DNA of 35,127 nt from an uncultured Ruminococcus sp. (GCA_905233145.1 CAJODI010000008.1:1-35127), one strand, 5' to 3'. Positions 24,833-32,708 are shown, counted from the stretch's first letter. The notes: generated by a model from the letters alone, not told the origin. Translations and numbers: made by a program.

Positions 24833-24900
24833 CATAAATTTTGTGCTTTAATTGCAGATATACAATAACAAAACTGTAATTATAATGACACCTATAAATC

Positions 24901-24930
24901 TTGAAAAGAAATATAAACATGTGTTATAAT
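24901..24930 (+). promoter_or_regulatory. Promoter for the PASTA pseudokinase gene
   Basis: TTGAAA (24901-24906) and TATAAT (24925-24930), 18-base spacer, 66 bases before the ATG. Confidence 0.65.
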
Positions 24931-24996
24931 TCTTTTCAGTAAAATTGAAGTACTCATATTGAATAATCGGATAATGAGAGTTAGGAGTGAATAGAA

Positions 24997-26649
24997 ATGG
25001 CATTATGCATGGGTTGTATGCAGGAAATCGGCAATAACACAGTTTGTCCTGCGTGCGGTTTTGATAACTCAGAAAAACAGCAGGCTCCGTTTTTGCCATA
25101 TGGTACGGTGCTGATGAACCGCTACATCATCGGTATCGGAATTGATACAAACGGCGAAAGCACAAGATATCTGGGCTTTGACAAACAAACCGGCGACGTT
25201 GTGATTGTCTGCGAGTATTTGCCAATGGGTCTATTCAACAGAGAAGAGGACGCAGTTGAAGTAAAGGTAAATTATGAGGATCGTCTTGCGTTCAACAAGC
25301 AGAAGGACGAATTTTTGAACTATTACAAGATTCTTTCCGATTTGCGTGAGCTTTCGGCTCTGCAAAACGTTAATAATATTTTTGAAGAGAACAACACCGC
25401 CTATGTCGTTATGGAGGACGAGGATCTGATTCCCTTTGAGGAATACGTTCAGCGCAGCAACGGCAGCCTTGAATGGGATATCGCGCGTCCGCTGTTTATG
25501 CCCGTGATTTCGGCACTCGAGGCTCTTCACAAGCGCGGCGTGGGTCACTATGCCATCGCTCCCAAGAACATGTATATCACATCCTCGGGCAAAATCAAGA
25601 TCACAGGCTTTGCCACCGAAAACGAAAGAAAGCGCGGAACTGTTCTCAAGTCCCAGCTTTTTTCGGGCGCGGCGGCTCCCGAGCAGTACGACGATAATTT
25701 TCCGCTCGACGATATAACGGATATCTACGGCTTTAGCGCGACTCTTTTTTACGCGCTGACAGGTCATCTTCCCAAAAGCGCGCCGGAAAGAAGGAAGGAC
25801 AGCCGTCTGCTTATGAGCACAACGACAGTAAAAAAGCTTCCTCCCCATGTTGTTTCCGCTCTTGCAAACGGCTTGCAGGTTGAGCGCGAGAACAGAATCA
25901 CAGATTTTGACGAGCTTAGGTCTCAGCTTTCCGTTGCTCACACAGCAAAGGCGATCCAGGACGAAATTTCTCGTACCGCAAGCATGAATTTGAGCAGATC
26001 CGATGATGATAAAAAACAGCGCAACGGAATGTCTCACGTATCTATAGTTATTATTTCGGCTGCGATCACCGTTTTGGTGCTCGGTATTGCAGGTGTATTT
26101 TGGCTGATGCAAAATCCGCTTGCGCCCATGTTTGGCGGCGGAAACTCAAACACTCAGCCCTCGACCGAGAGCACCGAATGGACGGGACCGACGATTCCGA
26201 GCTTTTTGGGCAAGACCTTTGACGAGGTTCAAAAAGAGGTTGAAAACGACAAGTCAATCACCGTTTACCGCACCTATACCGATGAATACAGCGACGACTA
26301 CGCCGAGGGCAAGATAATGTCCCAAAGTCCGGCAGGCGGCTCAAAGGTTACGCAGGACGACAGTATTCTTATCAGTGTGACAATCAGCAAGGGCTCACAA
26401 ATGCGCGAGCTTCCGAATATCGAGGGCGAGCTTTTGGAACAGGCTGCGCAGGATATCGCGGCTAACGGCTTGCTTGCGACCCCCGAATATCAGTACAACG
26501 ACAAATACGCCGAGGGCAGGGTTGTCGGCTACAAGCAGCACCAGCCCGGCGACACGCTTGAATACGGAACAAACGTAACAATAATCGTGAGTCACGGCGC
26601 AGAACCAAAGGCTTCCGGCTCAGGCAACTCCGCGGCGGCTTCAAACTGA
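24997..26649 (+). CDS. PASTA-domain pseudokinase with N-terminal zinc ribbon
   Basis: 550 residues. Residues 1-23 form a zinc ribbon (CMGCMQEIGNNTVCPACG). A kinase-like domain follows (about 34-312), then a membrane segment (about 347-370) and two PASTA repeats outside (about 392-460 and 461-528; PSFLGKTFDEV, LPNIEGELLEQA). The kinase key residues are lost: the ATP lysine position reads VCEYLP (Cys72; related proteins have KEYFP), the HRD motif reads HYAIAPKN (Ala186 for Asp), and DFG reads GFA (Gly204-Ala206). The APE motif (AAAPEQ) is kept, so the fold is likely intact. It is probably a non-catalytic wall-sensing scaffold, perhaps working with PrkC encoded 4 kb upstream. It has its own promoter and terminator. 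The ATG follows AGGAGTGA. Confidence 0.85.
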   Translation: MALCMGCMQEIGNNTVCPACGFDNSEKQQAPFLPYGTVLMNRYIIGIGIDTNGESTRYLGFDKQTGDVVIVCEYLPMGLFNREEDAVEVKVNYEDRLAFNKQKDEFLNYYKILSDLRELSALQNVNNIFEENNTAYVVMEDEDLIPFEEYVQRSNGSLEWDIARPLFMPVISALEALHKRGVGHYAIAPKNMYITSSGKIKITGFATENERKRGTVLKSQLFSGAAAPEQYDDNFPLDDITDIYGFSATLFYALTGHLPKSAPERRKDSRLLMSTTTVKKLPPHVVSALANGLQVERENRITDFDELRSQLSVAHTAKAIQDEISRTASMNLSRSDDDKKQRNGMSHVSIVIISAAITVLVLGIAGVFWLMQNPLAPMFGGGNSNTQPSTESTEWTGPTIPSFLGKTFDEVQKEVENDKSITVYRTYTDEYSDDYAEGKIMSQSPAGGSKVTQDDSILISVTISKGSQMRELPNIEGELLEQAAQDIAANGLLATPEYQYNDKYAEGRVVGYKQHQPGDTLEYGTNVTIIVSHGAEPKASGSGNSAAASN

Positions 26650-26670
26650 TAATAAAACAACATAAAACAG

Positions 26671-26700
26671 CTCCGGATCCGGTTTGGGTTCGGAGTTTTT
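26671..26700 (+). terminator. Rho-independent terminator of the pseudokinase gene
   Basis: 10-bp stem (CTCCGGATCC 26671-26680 with GGGTTCGGAG 26686-26695, two G-T pairs) and TTTTT. It is nearly identical, with its upstream flank, to the terminator at 28117-28150. Confidence 0.88.
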
Positions 26701-26818
26701 GCTTTATAAGGAAGGTGCCATCTTTTTTTGCGGTAGGGATATTTAGTTTGTCAGTATCAACTAAACCTCCTCGTGAATTTGCACAAAAATAATTATTTAT
26801 TATTATAAAAAACGTGAA

Positions 26819-26847
26819 TTGAAAACCAGATGTGTACGTGCTATAAT
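26819..26847 (+). promoter_or_regulatory. Consensus SigA promoter for the dockerin protein
   Basis: TTGAAA (26819-26824), 17-base spacer, TATAAT (26842-26847). An A/T-rich leader of about 80 bases follows. Confidence 0.75.
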
Positions 26848-26932
26848 AAAACCAAAGAAAGGAGCTATATTATAAAATTCAAACGTTTTTTATTTATAAT
26901 TATAATTATCTCATAAAGAAAGGGTGATTTTT

Positions 26933-27901
26933 ATGAAAAAAACTTTGGCTTGTATTTTAGCCGTCCTTATGTCCTTCGGCTGCTGTGCGACCTCCGCGTT
27001 TGCCGCAACTGCGCCTATGGATTACGGCGACGCTAACTGCGACGGAAGCTTGGATATAACCGACGTCACAACGATTCAAATGTCACTTGCAAAGCTTGTC
27101 ACTCTTGACTATCTTCAAAATCTGCTCGCGGATTTCAACCACGACAATGAGGTTTCTGTATTGGACGCGACCTCGGTTCAAAAAAAGCTTGCCGGGTTGC
27201 CGCTTCCCGAGGGCTGCGGAGGCGCAATGCTCACAGATGTAAGAGTGAGCGAATTTTTTGCCGACTTCAACAGCGGAACGGCGGCGACAAATTCCCCCGT
27301 GACCTTTACCGCAAAGGCAAGCGTTTCGGGCTCGGGCTTGAGCTACGAGTTCCTTGTTGACAATGAGATCGCTCAGCCCAAGAGCGAGAGCAATACCTTT
27401 GTTTATACCTTCCAAAATGCAGGAAACCATTTTGTTGAGGTCAGAGCCTACAACGAATGGGGCTTCTATAACAGCTCGGTCATGAATTATGAGGTGCTCA
27501 GTGAAGCCGCAAGCGAACTGCGCCTTGTTACGCTTTATGCTGAACAGTCCGAGAACGCCTATACTTTTGTTGCTCAGGCTGACGGCGGCACCGCGCCCTA
27601 TACCTATTGCATGACAATAAAGCCGGACAACAGCTTTGGCGAAACAGGACTTTCGGTTCAAGATGTCGCTGCGTTCAATGACTATGCAAATGCAAACGTA
27701 ATCAAATGGCAGCTTATGCGCGACGAGGCTGACAATGCGTATTTGTACGGAGAATTCTCCGAAGGCGAAGCCGTATCAATTAATAAAGCCTGTCTTTGCT
27801 TCTATGTGAAGGACTATGTCCTTTCTGCTCAGGCAAAGGACGCCGAAGGCAATATTTCAGATGCTTTGACAACCCTCGTTCCGGGAGTAAAGGTCGGCTG
27901 A
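26933..27901 (+). CDS. Secreted protein with N-terminal dockerin and Ig/PKD-like domain
   Basis: 322 residues. Signal peptide MKKTLACILAVLMSFGCC...SAFA (about 1-26). A dockerin follows directly (about 32-88): GDANCDGSLDITDVTTIQMSLA and DFNHDNEVSVLDATSVQKKLAG, two calcium loops with the D-x-N/D-x-D-G spacing; the second loop has Asn in place of the usual Gly. The rest (about 105-320) contains a PKD/Ig-like domain (PVTFTAKASVSGSG...YTFQNAGNHFVEVRAYNEWG) and a second beta-rich part. No catalytic motif is seen. An N-terminal dockerin is less common than a C-terminal one. ATG 26933 follows AAAGGGTGA. Confidence 0.82.
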   Translation: MKKTLACILAVLMSFGCCATSAFAATAPMDYGDANCDGSLDITDVTTIQMSLAKLVTLDYLQNLLADFNHDNEVSVLDATSVQKKLAGLPLPEGCGGAMLTDVRVSEFFADFNSGTAATNSPVTFTAKASVSGSGLSYEFLVDNEIAQPKSESNTFVYTFQNAGNHFVEVRAYNEWGFYNSSVMNYEVLSEAASELRLVTLYAEQSENAYTFVAQADGGTAPYTYCMTIKPDNSFGETGLSVQDVAAFNDYANANVIKWQLMRDEADNAYLYGEFSEGEAVSINKACLCFYVKDYVLSAQAKDAEGNISDALTTLVPGVKVG

Positions 27902-27934
27902 CGGAATAACAAATAGACGGGCTAAGGATTTCCC

Positions 27935-28103
27935 TTAAAGCAACACCGCACAATTCGCGGCGCACGTCTTGCTTGCATATTATTCCGTCAGACTGCTCAA
28001 AAATCAGCCCCCATACGTGAGTATGCGAACTGATTATTTGTACATTCTGACGAAAAATCTGACTACACAATCCGCACACCCGAATTATTCGGTATTGCCT
28101 TAA
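27935..28103. repeat. MITE-like element, family 1, copy 2
   Basis: 169 bases, flanked by TTAA on both sides. The ends (GCAACACCGCACAATTCG, and the reverse complement of the right end GGCAATACCGAATAATTCG) match copy 1 at 11002-11135. It carries about 40 extra bases in the middle (about 28030-28070). It directly precedes the duplicated terminator. Confidence 0.72.
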
Positions 28104-28116
28104 AACAACATAAAAC

Positions 28117-28150
28117 AGCTCCGAATCCGGTGTGGGTTCGGAGCTTTTTT
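28117..28150 (+). terminator. Rho-independent terminator of the dockerin gene (duplicate of 26671-26700)
   Basis: 12-bp perfect stem (AGCTCCGAATCC 28117-28128 with its complement 28134-28145) followed by TTTTTG. The stretch from AAAACAACATAAAACAG to the end matches 26654-26700 with very few changes. Confidence 0.88.
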
Positions 28151-28178
28151 GTACAGATAATATTTTGTTGTATTACCA

Positions 28179-28207
28179 TTGAAAAATAGTATGGTTAGGT
28201 GTATAAT
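28179..28207 (+). promoter_or_regulatory. Consensus SigA promoter for the sortase pair
   Basis: TTGAAA (28179-28184), 17-base spacer, TATAAT (28202-28207). Confidence 0.75.
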
Positions 28208-28239
28208 ACTATCAAATGCTAAATGAAAAGGAATCCAAA

Positions 28240-29163
28240 ATGAAAAAAGCTATACCTATTATTATAATTCTTCTGATTTTTACAATTGGTTTGGGAATCC
28301 TCACCTATCCGCTTATAAGCGCGGTTGCAAACAATATTGAAAAACGCAACAACGCGGCAGTATATTTTGATAATACAAAAAGCGAAGACCCCGAGGAAAT
28401 CAAGGAAATGTTTGCCGAGGCGGAGGAATACAACCAAAGCCTGCTCAATACGGTTATCCTCACCGACCCCTTTGATGAGGAGAGCTACGCCAAAATCGGC
28501 GCGAAATATATGGAAACCTTTAACACAAACGAAAAGGGCTTGATCGGATACATTGATATTCCGAAAATCAATGTTTTTTTGCCGATATATCACGGAACCT
28601 CAACCGAGATTTTGACTCAGGGAGCAGGTCACCTTGAAAACACCGCACTTCCAATCGGCGGTCCGAGCACTCACAGCGTAATTTCGGCGCACAGTGCGTT
28701 CCCGACCGAAACCTTTTTTGACTATTTGGTTGAGATGGAGGAGGGCGATGAGTTTTTTATACATGTCCTTAACCGTACTCTAAAATATCAGGTAGATCAA
28801 ATCAAGGTTATTCTGCCGACCGAAACGCAGGATTTGCACGTTGTTGAAGGCAAGGATTATGTAACGCTTTTGACCTGCACTCCGTACACAATCAATACCC
28901 ACCGTTTGCTTGTCAGAGGAGAAAGAGTTGAATACACTCCCGACGAAGGTGAGGAATTACCCTCGGGCTTGACCCTTAATGCCGGTGACGACGGAATGTT
29001 TTTCTTTGGCTACAAGCTTTCGTACCTTACAATAGGTATAATTCTCGGTTCATTTGTTCTGTTAATAGTGATCATAATTTTGATCGTTGTTTCCCGCCGC
29101 AAAAAAGGAAAACGCGTTGCTTCAAAGGAACGCTTAGCGGAGCTGAAAAAAGACGAGGTATAG
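28240..29163 (+). CDS. Class C-type sortase
   Basis: 307 residues. Sortase transpeptidase at the cell surface. N-terminal membrane segment (about 5-27), then a lid motif DPF at 76-78 as in class C pilin sortases. Catalytic His151 (ISAHSAF), Cys213 (TLLTCTPY) and Arg222 (NTHRLLVRG) are all visible. A C-terminal membrane segment (about 258-283) and basic tail (RRKKGKR) follow, as in class C enzymes. Class C enzymes usually have GHRGLP at the His; SAHSAFP here is a variation. The start is ATG 28240 with AAGGA 7 bases upstream; ATG 28216 in the same frame has no ribosome binding site. The second sortase starts 2 bases after the stop. No LPXTG-type substrate gene is nearby. Confidence 0.9.
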   Translation: MKKAIPIIIILLIFTIGLGILTYPLISAVANNIEKRNNAAVYFDNTKSEDPEEIKEMFAEAEEYNQSLLNTVILTDPFDEESYAKIGAKYMETFNTNEKGLIGYIDIPKINVFLPIYHGTSTEILTQGAGHLENTALPIGGPSTHSVISAHSAFPTETFFDYLVEMEEGDEFFIHVLNRTLKYQVDQIKVILPTETQDLHVVEGKDYVTLLTCTPYTINTHRLLVRGERVEYTPDEGEELPSGLTLNAGDDGMFFFGYKLSYLTIGIILGSFVLLIVIIILIVVSRRKKGKRVASKERLAELKKDEV

Positions 29164-29165
29164 TC

Positions 29166-29963
29166 ATGTGGAAAAAGATCCTTACAATCATAGCTTCATT
29201 AATGCTTATAGTCGGTCTGGGATTTTTGCTTTTTCCTCCGATTTCAAACTTGATCGGAAAGCAGCAGGCTGAATCAATATCAGATACGTTCGACAGATCA
29301 AAGGCTTCTGCGGTAAAGACCTATAAAGATGTTGAAACAGCCGAGGAAGCCCGAGAAGAGGGCTATATAGACGAAGAAGGCTACCCAATCAACGAAGAAG
29401 GAGAGCGCGTATCTGACGAAAAAATAGTGTTTGCTGTTGACTTGGAGCGGCTGTATGCCGACAGCGTGGCATACAACAACAATCTGAAAAAGGGTCAGGG
29501 CACGGTTGATGATCTGGACTATTCCGATCCCGCGCTTTCGCTGGAGGATTACGGAATTTTCGACGGAGTATATTGCTATATTTCCGCGCCGACAATCGGA
29601 ATGAGACTTCCTGTTTATTTGGGAGCGAACGATTATATGATGAGCTACGGCGCGGCGCATCTTGCAAGCACCTCGCTTCCGCTGGACGACAAAAACACCA
29701 ACTGCGCCATTGCCGGACATACGGGATATATCGGAAGAATCTTCTTTGATAATCTGCGCGGGCTGGCAATCGGCGATACCGTCACTATAACTAACTATTG
29801 GGACGAAATCGACTACAGAGTTATTGAAACAAAGGTGGTATCGCCTTATGACAGCTCGGATGTTTATATCAAAAAGGACCGCCAGGTTCTTACTCTGATA
29901 ACCTGTATCTCTGCCGGAAACGGCTTGTTTAACCGATATCTTGTTATTTGTGAAAAGGACTAG
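29166..29963 (+). CDS. Second sortase, tandem with the first
   Basis: 265 residues. Single N-terminal membrane segment (about 5-25), a roughly 100-residue acidic linker rich in Glu, and a sortase domain (about 120-265). Catalytic His185 (IAGHTGYIGRIFFDNL), Cys247 (LTLITCIS) and Arg257 (FNRYLVICE) are seen. It has no C-terminal membrane segment and no DPF lid motif, so it differs from its neighbour and resembles class D/B-like housekeeping enzymes in outline. Probably co-transcribed with the first sortase. The acidic linker between membrane and catalytic domain is unusually long. Confidence 0.88.
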   Translation: MWKKILTIIASLMLIVGLGFLLFPPISNLIGKQQAESISDTFDRSKASAVKTYKDVETAEEAREEGYIDEEGYPINEEGERVSDEKIVFAVDLERLYADSVAYNNNLKKGQGTVDDLDYSDPALSLEDYGIFDGVYCYISAPTIGMRLPVYLGANDYMMSYGAAHLASTSLPLDDKNTNCAIAGHTGYIGRIFFDNLRGLAIGDTVTITNYWDEIDYRVIETKVVSPYDSSDVYIKKDRQVLTLITCISAGNGLFNRYLVICEKD

Positions 29964-29989
29964 AAGTTTCCCGGAGAATTTAGCATCAG

Positions 29990-30050
29990 GGCAAAATAAC
30001 GGAACAAATTTTACGCAAGACGCGCCGTGAATTGTGCGGAGTTATCTTTA
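29990..30050 (-). repeat. Degenerate remnant of MITE-like family 1
   Basis: On the minus strand this reads CCGCACAATTCACGGCGC followed by a CTTGC...TTGTTCCGT stretch, matching the left half of copies at 11002 and 27935. The right half and the terminal repeat are not found. It lies between the sortase pair and tspO. Confidence 0.5.
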
Positions 30051-30078
30051 TTGCGCGCCGTTGGGCACCCACAGAAGC

Positions 30079-30537
30079 TCATCCGTTAAGAATGAAAAAT
30101 GAAAGATTCAAATAGCTTGCAAAGAGCACCCATGCAAGATACGGAAGCTGCAAGAGTCCGGCAAGCTTATCCTTGCGGTAAAACAACACTGTCATGACAG
30201 CGACAAGCGCGTCCAGCAGAAGGATCCAGATGAAGGCAAACAGCCGCCATTTTAGCATGAAGAAAATAATCGGCCACAAAAGATTTACGCCGAGCTGAAT
30301 ATAATAAACAGCCGAAAGCGCAGGCTCAAGCAGTCTTTTGCTTTTTAGGATTCCGTAGGATATTCCCATCAAAACGTAAAGTATTGACCACACTATCGGA
30401 AACAAAATCCCCGGCGGGGCAAGAGCCGGCTTTTGCAGACTTTGATAATCCATAGAGCCTGCGGTCAGAAAACCAACCAAAGCTCCCAGCGTAATCGGGA
30501 TAAGTATTGACCGGATATATATTTTGATTTTTGACAT
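30079..30537 (-). CDS. tspO: TspO/MBR family membrane protein
   Basis: 152 residues, five membrane segments. TspO family members bind tetrapyrroles or related ligands; the function in gut Firmicutes is not established. Visible hallmark: KPALAPPGILFPIVWSILYVLMGISYG in loop 1/TM2 and LPYLAWVLFASYLN in TM5. GGAGGGG lies upstream of the ATG on the minus strand. It is divergent from the SLATT gene. Confidence 0.92.
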   Translation of the reverse strand: MSKIKIYIRSILIPITLGALVGFLTAGSMDYQSLQKPALAPPGILFPIVWSILYVLMGISYGILKSKRLLEPALSAVYYIQLGVNLLWPIIFFMLKWRLFAFIWILLLDALVAVMTVLFYRKDKLAGLLQLPYLAWVLFASYLNLSFFILNG

Positions 30538-30656
30538 ATAACCCCTCCGTTTTTTTAATCGGTATTATTATATGCTCTGCTATTTGAATTATTCGTTGCG
30601 CTCAATAGGTTTGGGTTATCCTGCCGTAAAATCAGCAAATCAAGGGAAGTGAAAAA

Positions 30657-31352
30657 ATGAAGGACGACAGCAAAAAAGCAAAAAAAACTAAAACACCAAA
30701 GGAATATACGGAAGAGGATCTTCAAAATGATCTCGAAAAAAGCAGCGATTTTCGTAAGCTGTATGACATGGTTTTTGAAAACGGAAATTGCATTTTCAAA
30801 AATGAGTACACAAGAAAACGCTTTATACAGTCGGTAAACTGGTACCATCAAAGTGCCAAAAAGTGCAAAAAGATGTTTTATCTGCTGAGCATTATTGCCA
30901 TTGTTTTGCCAACGGCGGTCACAGTGCTCTCGGCTTTTACCGAAAACTTTTGGGTAAAGCTTTTTGTGAGCATATTATCTGCGCTCACGGCAATCTGTAC
31001 GTCGCTGCTCACGCTTTTTAAGGTACAGCACAAATGGATTCAGTTTCGCACTACTGCAGAAACCCTGCATACCGAGCTTAGCCTTTTTATTTCCTGCACA
31101 GGCGATTACAGCTACGCTGCGCTAAAAAAAGTATTTGATGAGGAATGTGACGCTTCAAATACGTTTGATAATGAAATGATGTATGATCTCAAGGAAAAAA
31201 TCTTTCTCGTAAGAATTGAGCGCGTTATGGCGGAGGAAAAGGATCAGTGGATCAATCTTAATAAACCCTCAAACACTACATCAGGTATAGAAAGCATGAG
31301 GACGGAGAGCTATCAGACTCGGTCGGAAAATGAAGAAAACAGGCAGAGTTGA
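30657..31352 (+). CDS. SLATT/DUF4231-type two-TM protein
   Basis: 231 residues. A basic N-terminus is followed by WYHQSAKKCKKMFYLLSIIAIVLPTAVTVLSAF (TM1), a second membrane segment (VKLFVSILSALTAICTSLLTLF), and the signature HKWIQFRTTAETLHTELSLFISCTGDY, then RIERVMAEEKDQW. This layout (W-Y, two TMs, W-x-x-R-x-T/A-E, E...W) matches the DUF4231/SLATT group, whose members are predicted pore-forming effectors in nucleotide-signalled conflict systems. No nucleotide cyclase, toxin or antitoxin gene lies beside it. ATG 30657 follows GGGAAGTGA. Confidence 0.72.
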   Translation: MKDDSKKAKKTKTPKEYTEEDLQNDLEKSSDFRKLYDMVFENGNCIFKNEYTRKRFIQSVNWYHQSAKKCKKMFYLLSIIAIVLPTAVTVLSAFTENFWVKLFVSILSALTAICTSLLTLFKVQHKWIQFRTTAETLHTELSLFISCTGDYSYAALKKVFDEECDASNTFDNEMMYDLKEKIFLVRIERVMAEEKDQWINLNKPSNTTSGIESMRTESYQTRSENEENRQS

Positions 31353-31362
31353 GGTCCCCTTA

Positions 31363-31409
31363 ATAAACATCAACACCGCATCGGTATTCGATGCGGTGTT
31401 GATGTTTAT
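31363..31409. terminator. 21-bp perfect hairpin between convergent genes
   Basis: 31363-31383 and 31389-31409 are perfectly complementary, with a 5-base loop. No T-run follows on either strand. It lies between the SLATT stop (31352) and the lipoprotein stop (31425), so it could serve both transcripts, but it lacks classical terminator features. Confidence 0.55.
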
Positions 31410-31424
31410 GATTTGAGTCAGAGA

Positions 31425-32462
31425 TTATTCGTCCTCGTATTTAGTATCGCCGTAGGTGTAGCTCTTATTTACTACCAGTCCGTCTGCGGCTTTGCCGTCG
31501 GTAACAAGCTTGTCGCCCGAAACTCCGGTAACTACCTGCCAGTCAAGACTCGTATCTACCTTGCCCGAGTCAGTAACCTCAAAAACAGCGATTATAAAGT
31601 TGTTTTCGCTGTTGTACTTGAAGCCTGAACCGATATTTACACCGTTAAACTTAATTTTGCCGTCAAGCTTGTAGTTAAGGATTCCGCCATATGCGGCGCT
31701 TCCGTCAAGCCAAGCTCTGACGCAGTTGATTTTGCTGTTGTCATAAGAAATCTCGCCCTGAAAGTTCTGAAGCTTTTCAGGCGCGCTGAGGGTATAAACG
31801 CAGGTGACAGTGTCGCCGATCTGGTATTTGTTTCCGTCAAGAATCAGTTCCTTTGAGCTTTCAAGCTTTTCGTTATCACGGTTTGGCTTCTGTTCCTCAA
31901 TATTCTTCTTGGCTTCTTCAAATTCTTTTCTTTGCTCGGCGGTCTGCTGGTTGATGTCGGTTATGCCTCTGCCGTCGTCAGAGTCTGCGGCGTCGTTATT
32001 GTTTCCGGCGTTTTCTGATTTTTCGGACTTTTCAGACTTTTCAGACTTGTTGTCGTTATCCGCGTTTGCGTTATTGCCGCTGTCGTTGTTTCCGTTGTTT
32101 GCGGCGCTGTCCTGCTTTTCGTTGTTTTCGGATTTTTCTGAATCCTTGGCGTCGGCTTTAGAGTCGGCGTTGTTTTTTTCGCTGTTTTCCTTAGCCTTTG
32201 CAAGAGCTTCCGGGCTTACCGTTCCTCCCGCGTTTTCTTGCTTTTTGCCGTCCGGGGTTGTTGAAAGAATATTGCCGTTTTCGTCGGTGTAGACACCGTC
32301 CACAACTCTGGAAACTACGCTGGTTTCAACAACCGCGGAGGTTCCGTCGCTGTCCTCGTTTTCGCCGCCGCAGCCTGATAATATGCTGGCTGTTGCTGTT
32401 GAAGCGACGATCAGCGCTGCAAGAGCAACCGCGAGAAAACTTGATTTTTTATTGTTTTGCAT
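31425..32462 (-). CDS. Lipoprotein with acidic low-complexity linker and C-terminal cohesin-like domain
   Basis: 345 residues. Type II signal peptide ending ASILSGC (lipobox LSGC; Cys near residue 31). A long linker rich in Lys, Glu, Ser, Asn and Asp (about 75-205; KSEKSEKSE units) follows. The C-terminal part (about 215-335) reads GNKYQIGDTVTCVYTLSAPEKLQNFQGEISYDNSKINCVRA... and resembles cohesin-type beta-sandwiches, which start with V-x-x-G-D-x-V and contain an F/Q-x-x-I-x-Y-D segment. If a true cohesin, it would bind dockerins at the cell surface; dockerin proteins are encoded at 26.9, 32.7 and 8.1 kb. The start is ATG 32462, with AAGGAAGTGGAG upstream; TTG 32480 in the same frame would swallow this site. 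Confidence 0.72.
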   Translation of the reverse strand: MQNNKKSSFLAVALAALIVASTATASILSGCGGENEDSDGTSAVVETSVVSRVVDGVYTDENGNILSTTPDGKKQENAGGTVSPEALAKAKENSEKNNADSKADAKDSEKSENNEKQDSAANNGNNDSGNNANADNDNKSEKSEKSEKSENAGNNNDAADSDDGRGITDINQQTAEQRKEFEEAKKNIEEQKPNRDNEKLESSKELILDGNKYQIGDTVTCVYTLSAPEKLQNFQGEISYDNSKINCVRAWLDGSAAYGGILNYKLDGKIKFNGVNIGSGFKYNSENNFIIAVFEVTDSGKVDTSLDWQVVTGVSGDKLVTDGKAADGLVVNKSYTYGDTKYEDE

Positions 32463-32496
32463 ACTCCACTTCCTTTGCAAAAAATATTACAGCATT

Positions 32497-32505
32497 ATTA
32501 TATCA
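32497..32505 (-). promoter_or_regulatory. Extended -10 promoter element for the lipoprotein
   Basis: On the minus strand TGATATAAT forms an extended -10 (TGnTATAAT), with no clear -35. It lies about 35 bases before the ATG at 32462. Confidence 0.4.
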
Positions 32506-32627
32506 AATACCAAAGAAAAAATAAAGAGATATTTATTGAAAACTATATGAAATTTAGGTGAAAAAAGCTAAATCCAACAAGATTTTTATTAATTATGGGC
32601 AATGTTTGTACGAATATGAAATATCTC

Positions 32628-32656
32628 TTGAATAAAAATAAAAATAATGTTATAAT
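32628..32656 (+). promoter_or_regulatory. SigA promoter for the CotH-dockerin protein
   Basis: TTGAAT (32628-32633), 17-base spacer, TATAAT (32651-32656). The RBS GGAGGTG follows at 32695-32701. A longer in-frame reading starting upstream at 32595 would include the promoter region and is rejected. Confidence 0.7.
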
Positions 32657-32708
32657 AATTTTGTGGAATATTGCAGAATATATTTATTTTTTCGGAGGTG
32701 CAATTAAC

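Noticed and set aside
24646..24837. 63-codon frame running through tRNA-Ala
   Set aside because: Its C-terminal half is the translated tRNA; no ribosome binding site.
25231..26112. 293-codon open frame antisense to the pseudokinase gene
   Set aside because: Cys/Arg/Val-rich translation without domains; shadow of a clearly coding opposite frame.
31804..32292. 162-codon open frame antisense to the lipoprotein
   Set aside because: Composition (Ser/Phe/Leu runs) is the mirror of the low-complexity linker on the other strand; no ribosome binding site.
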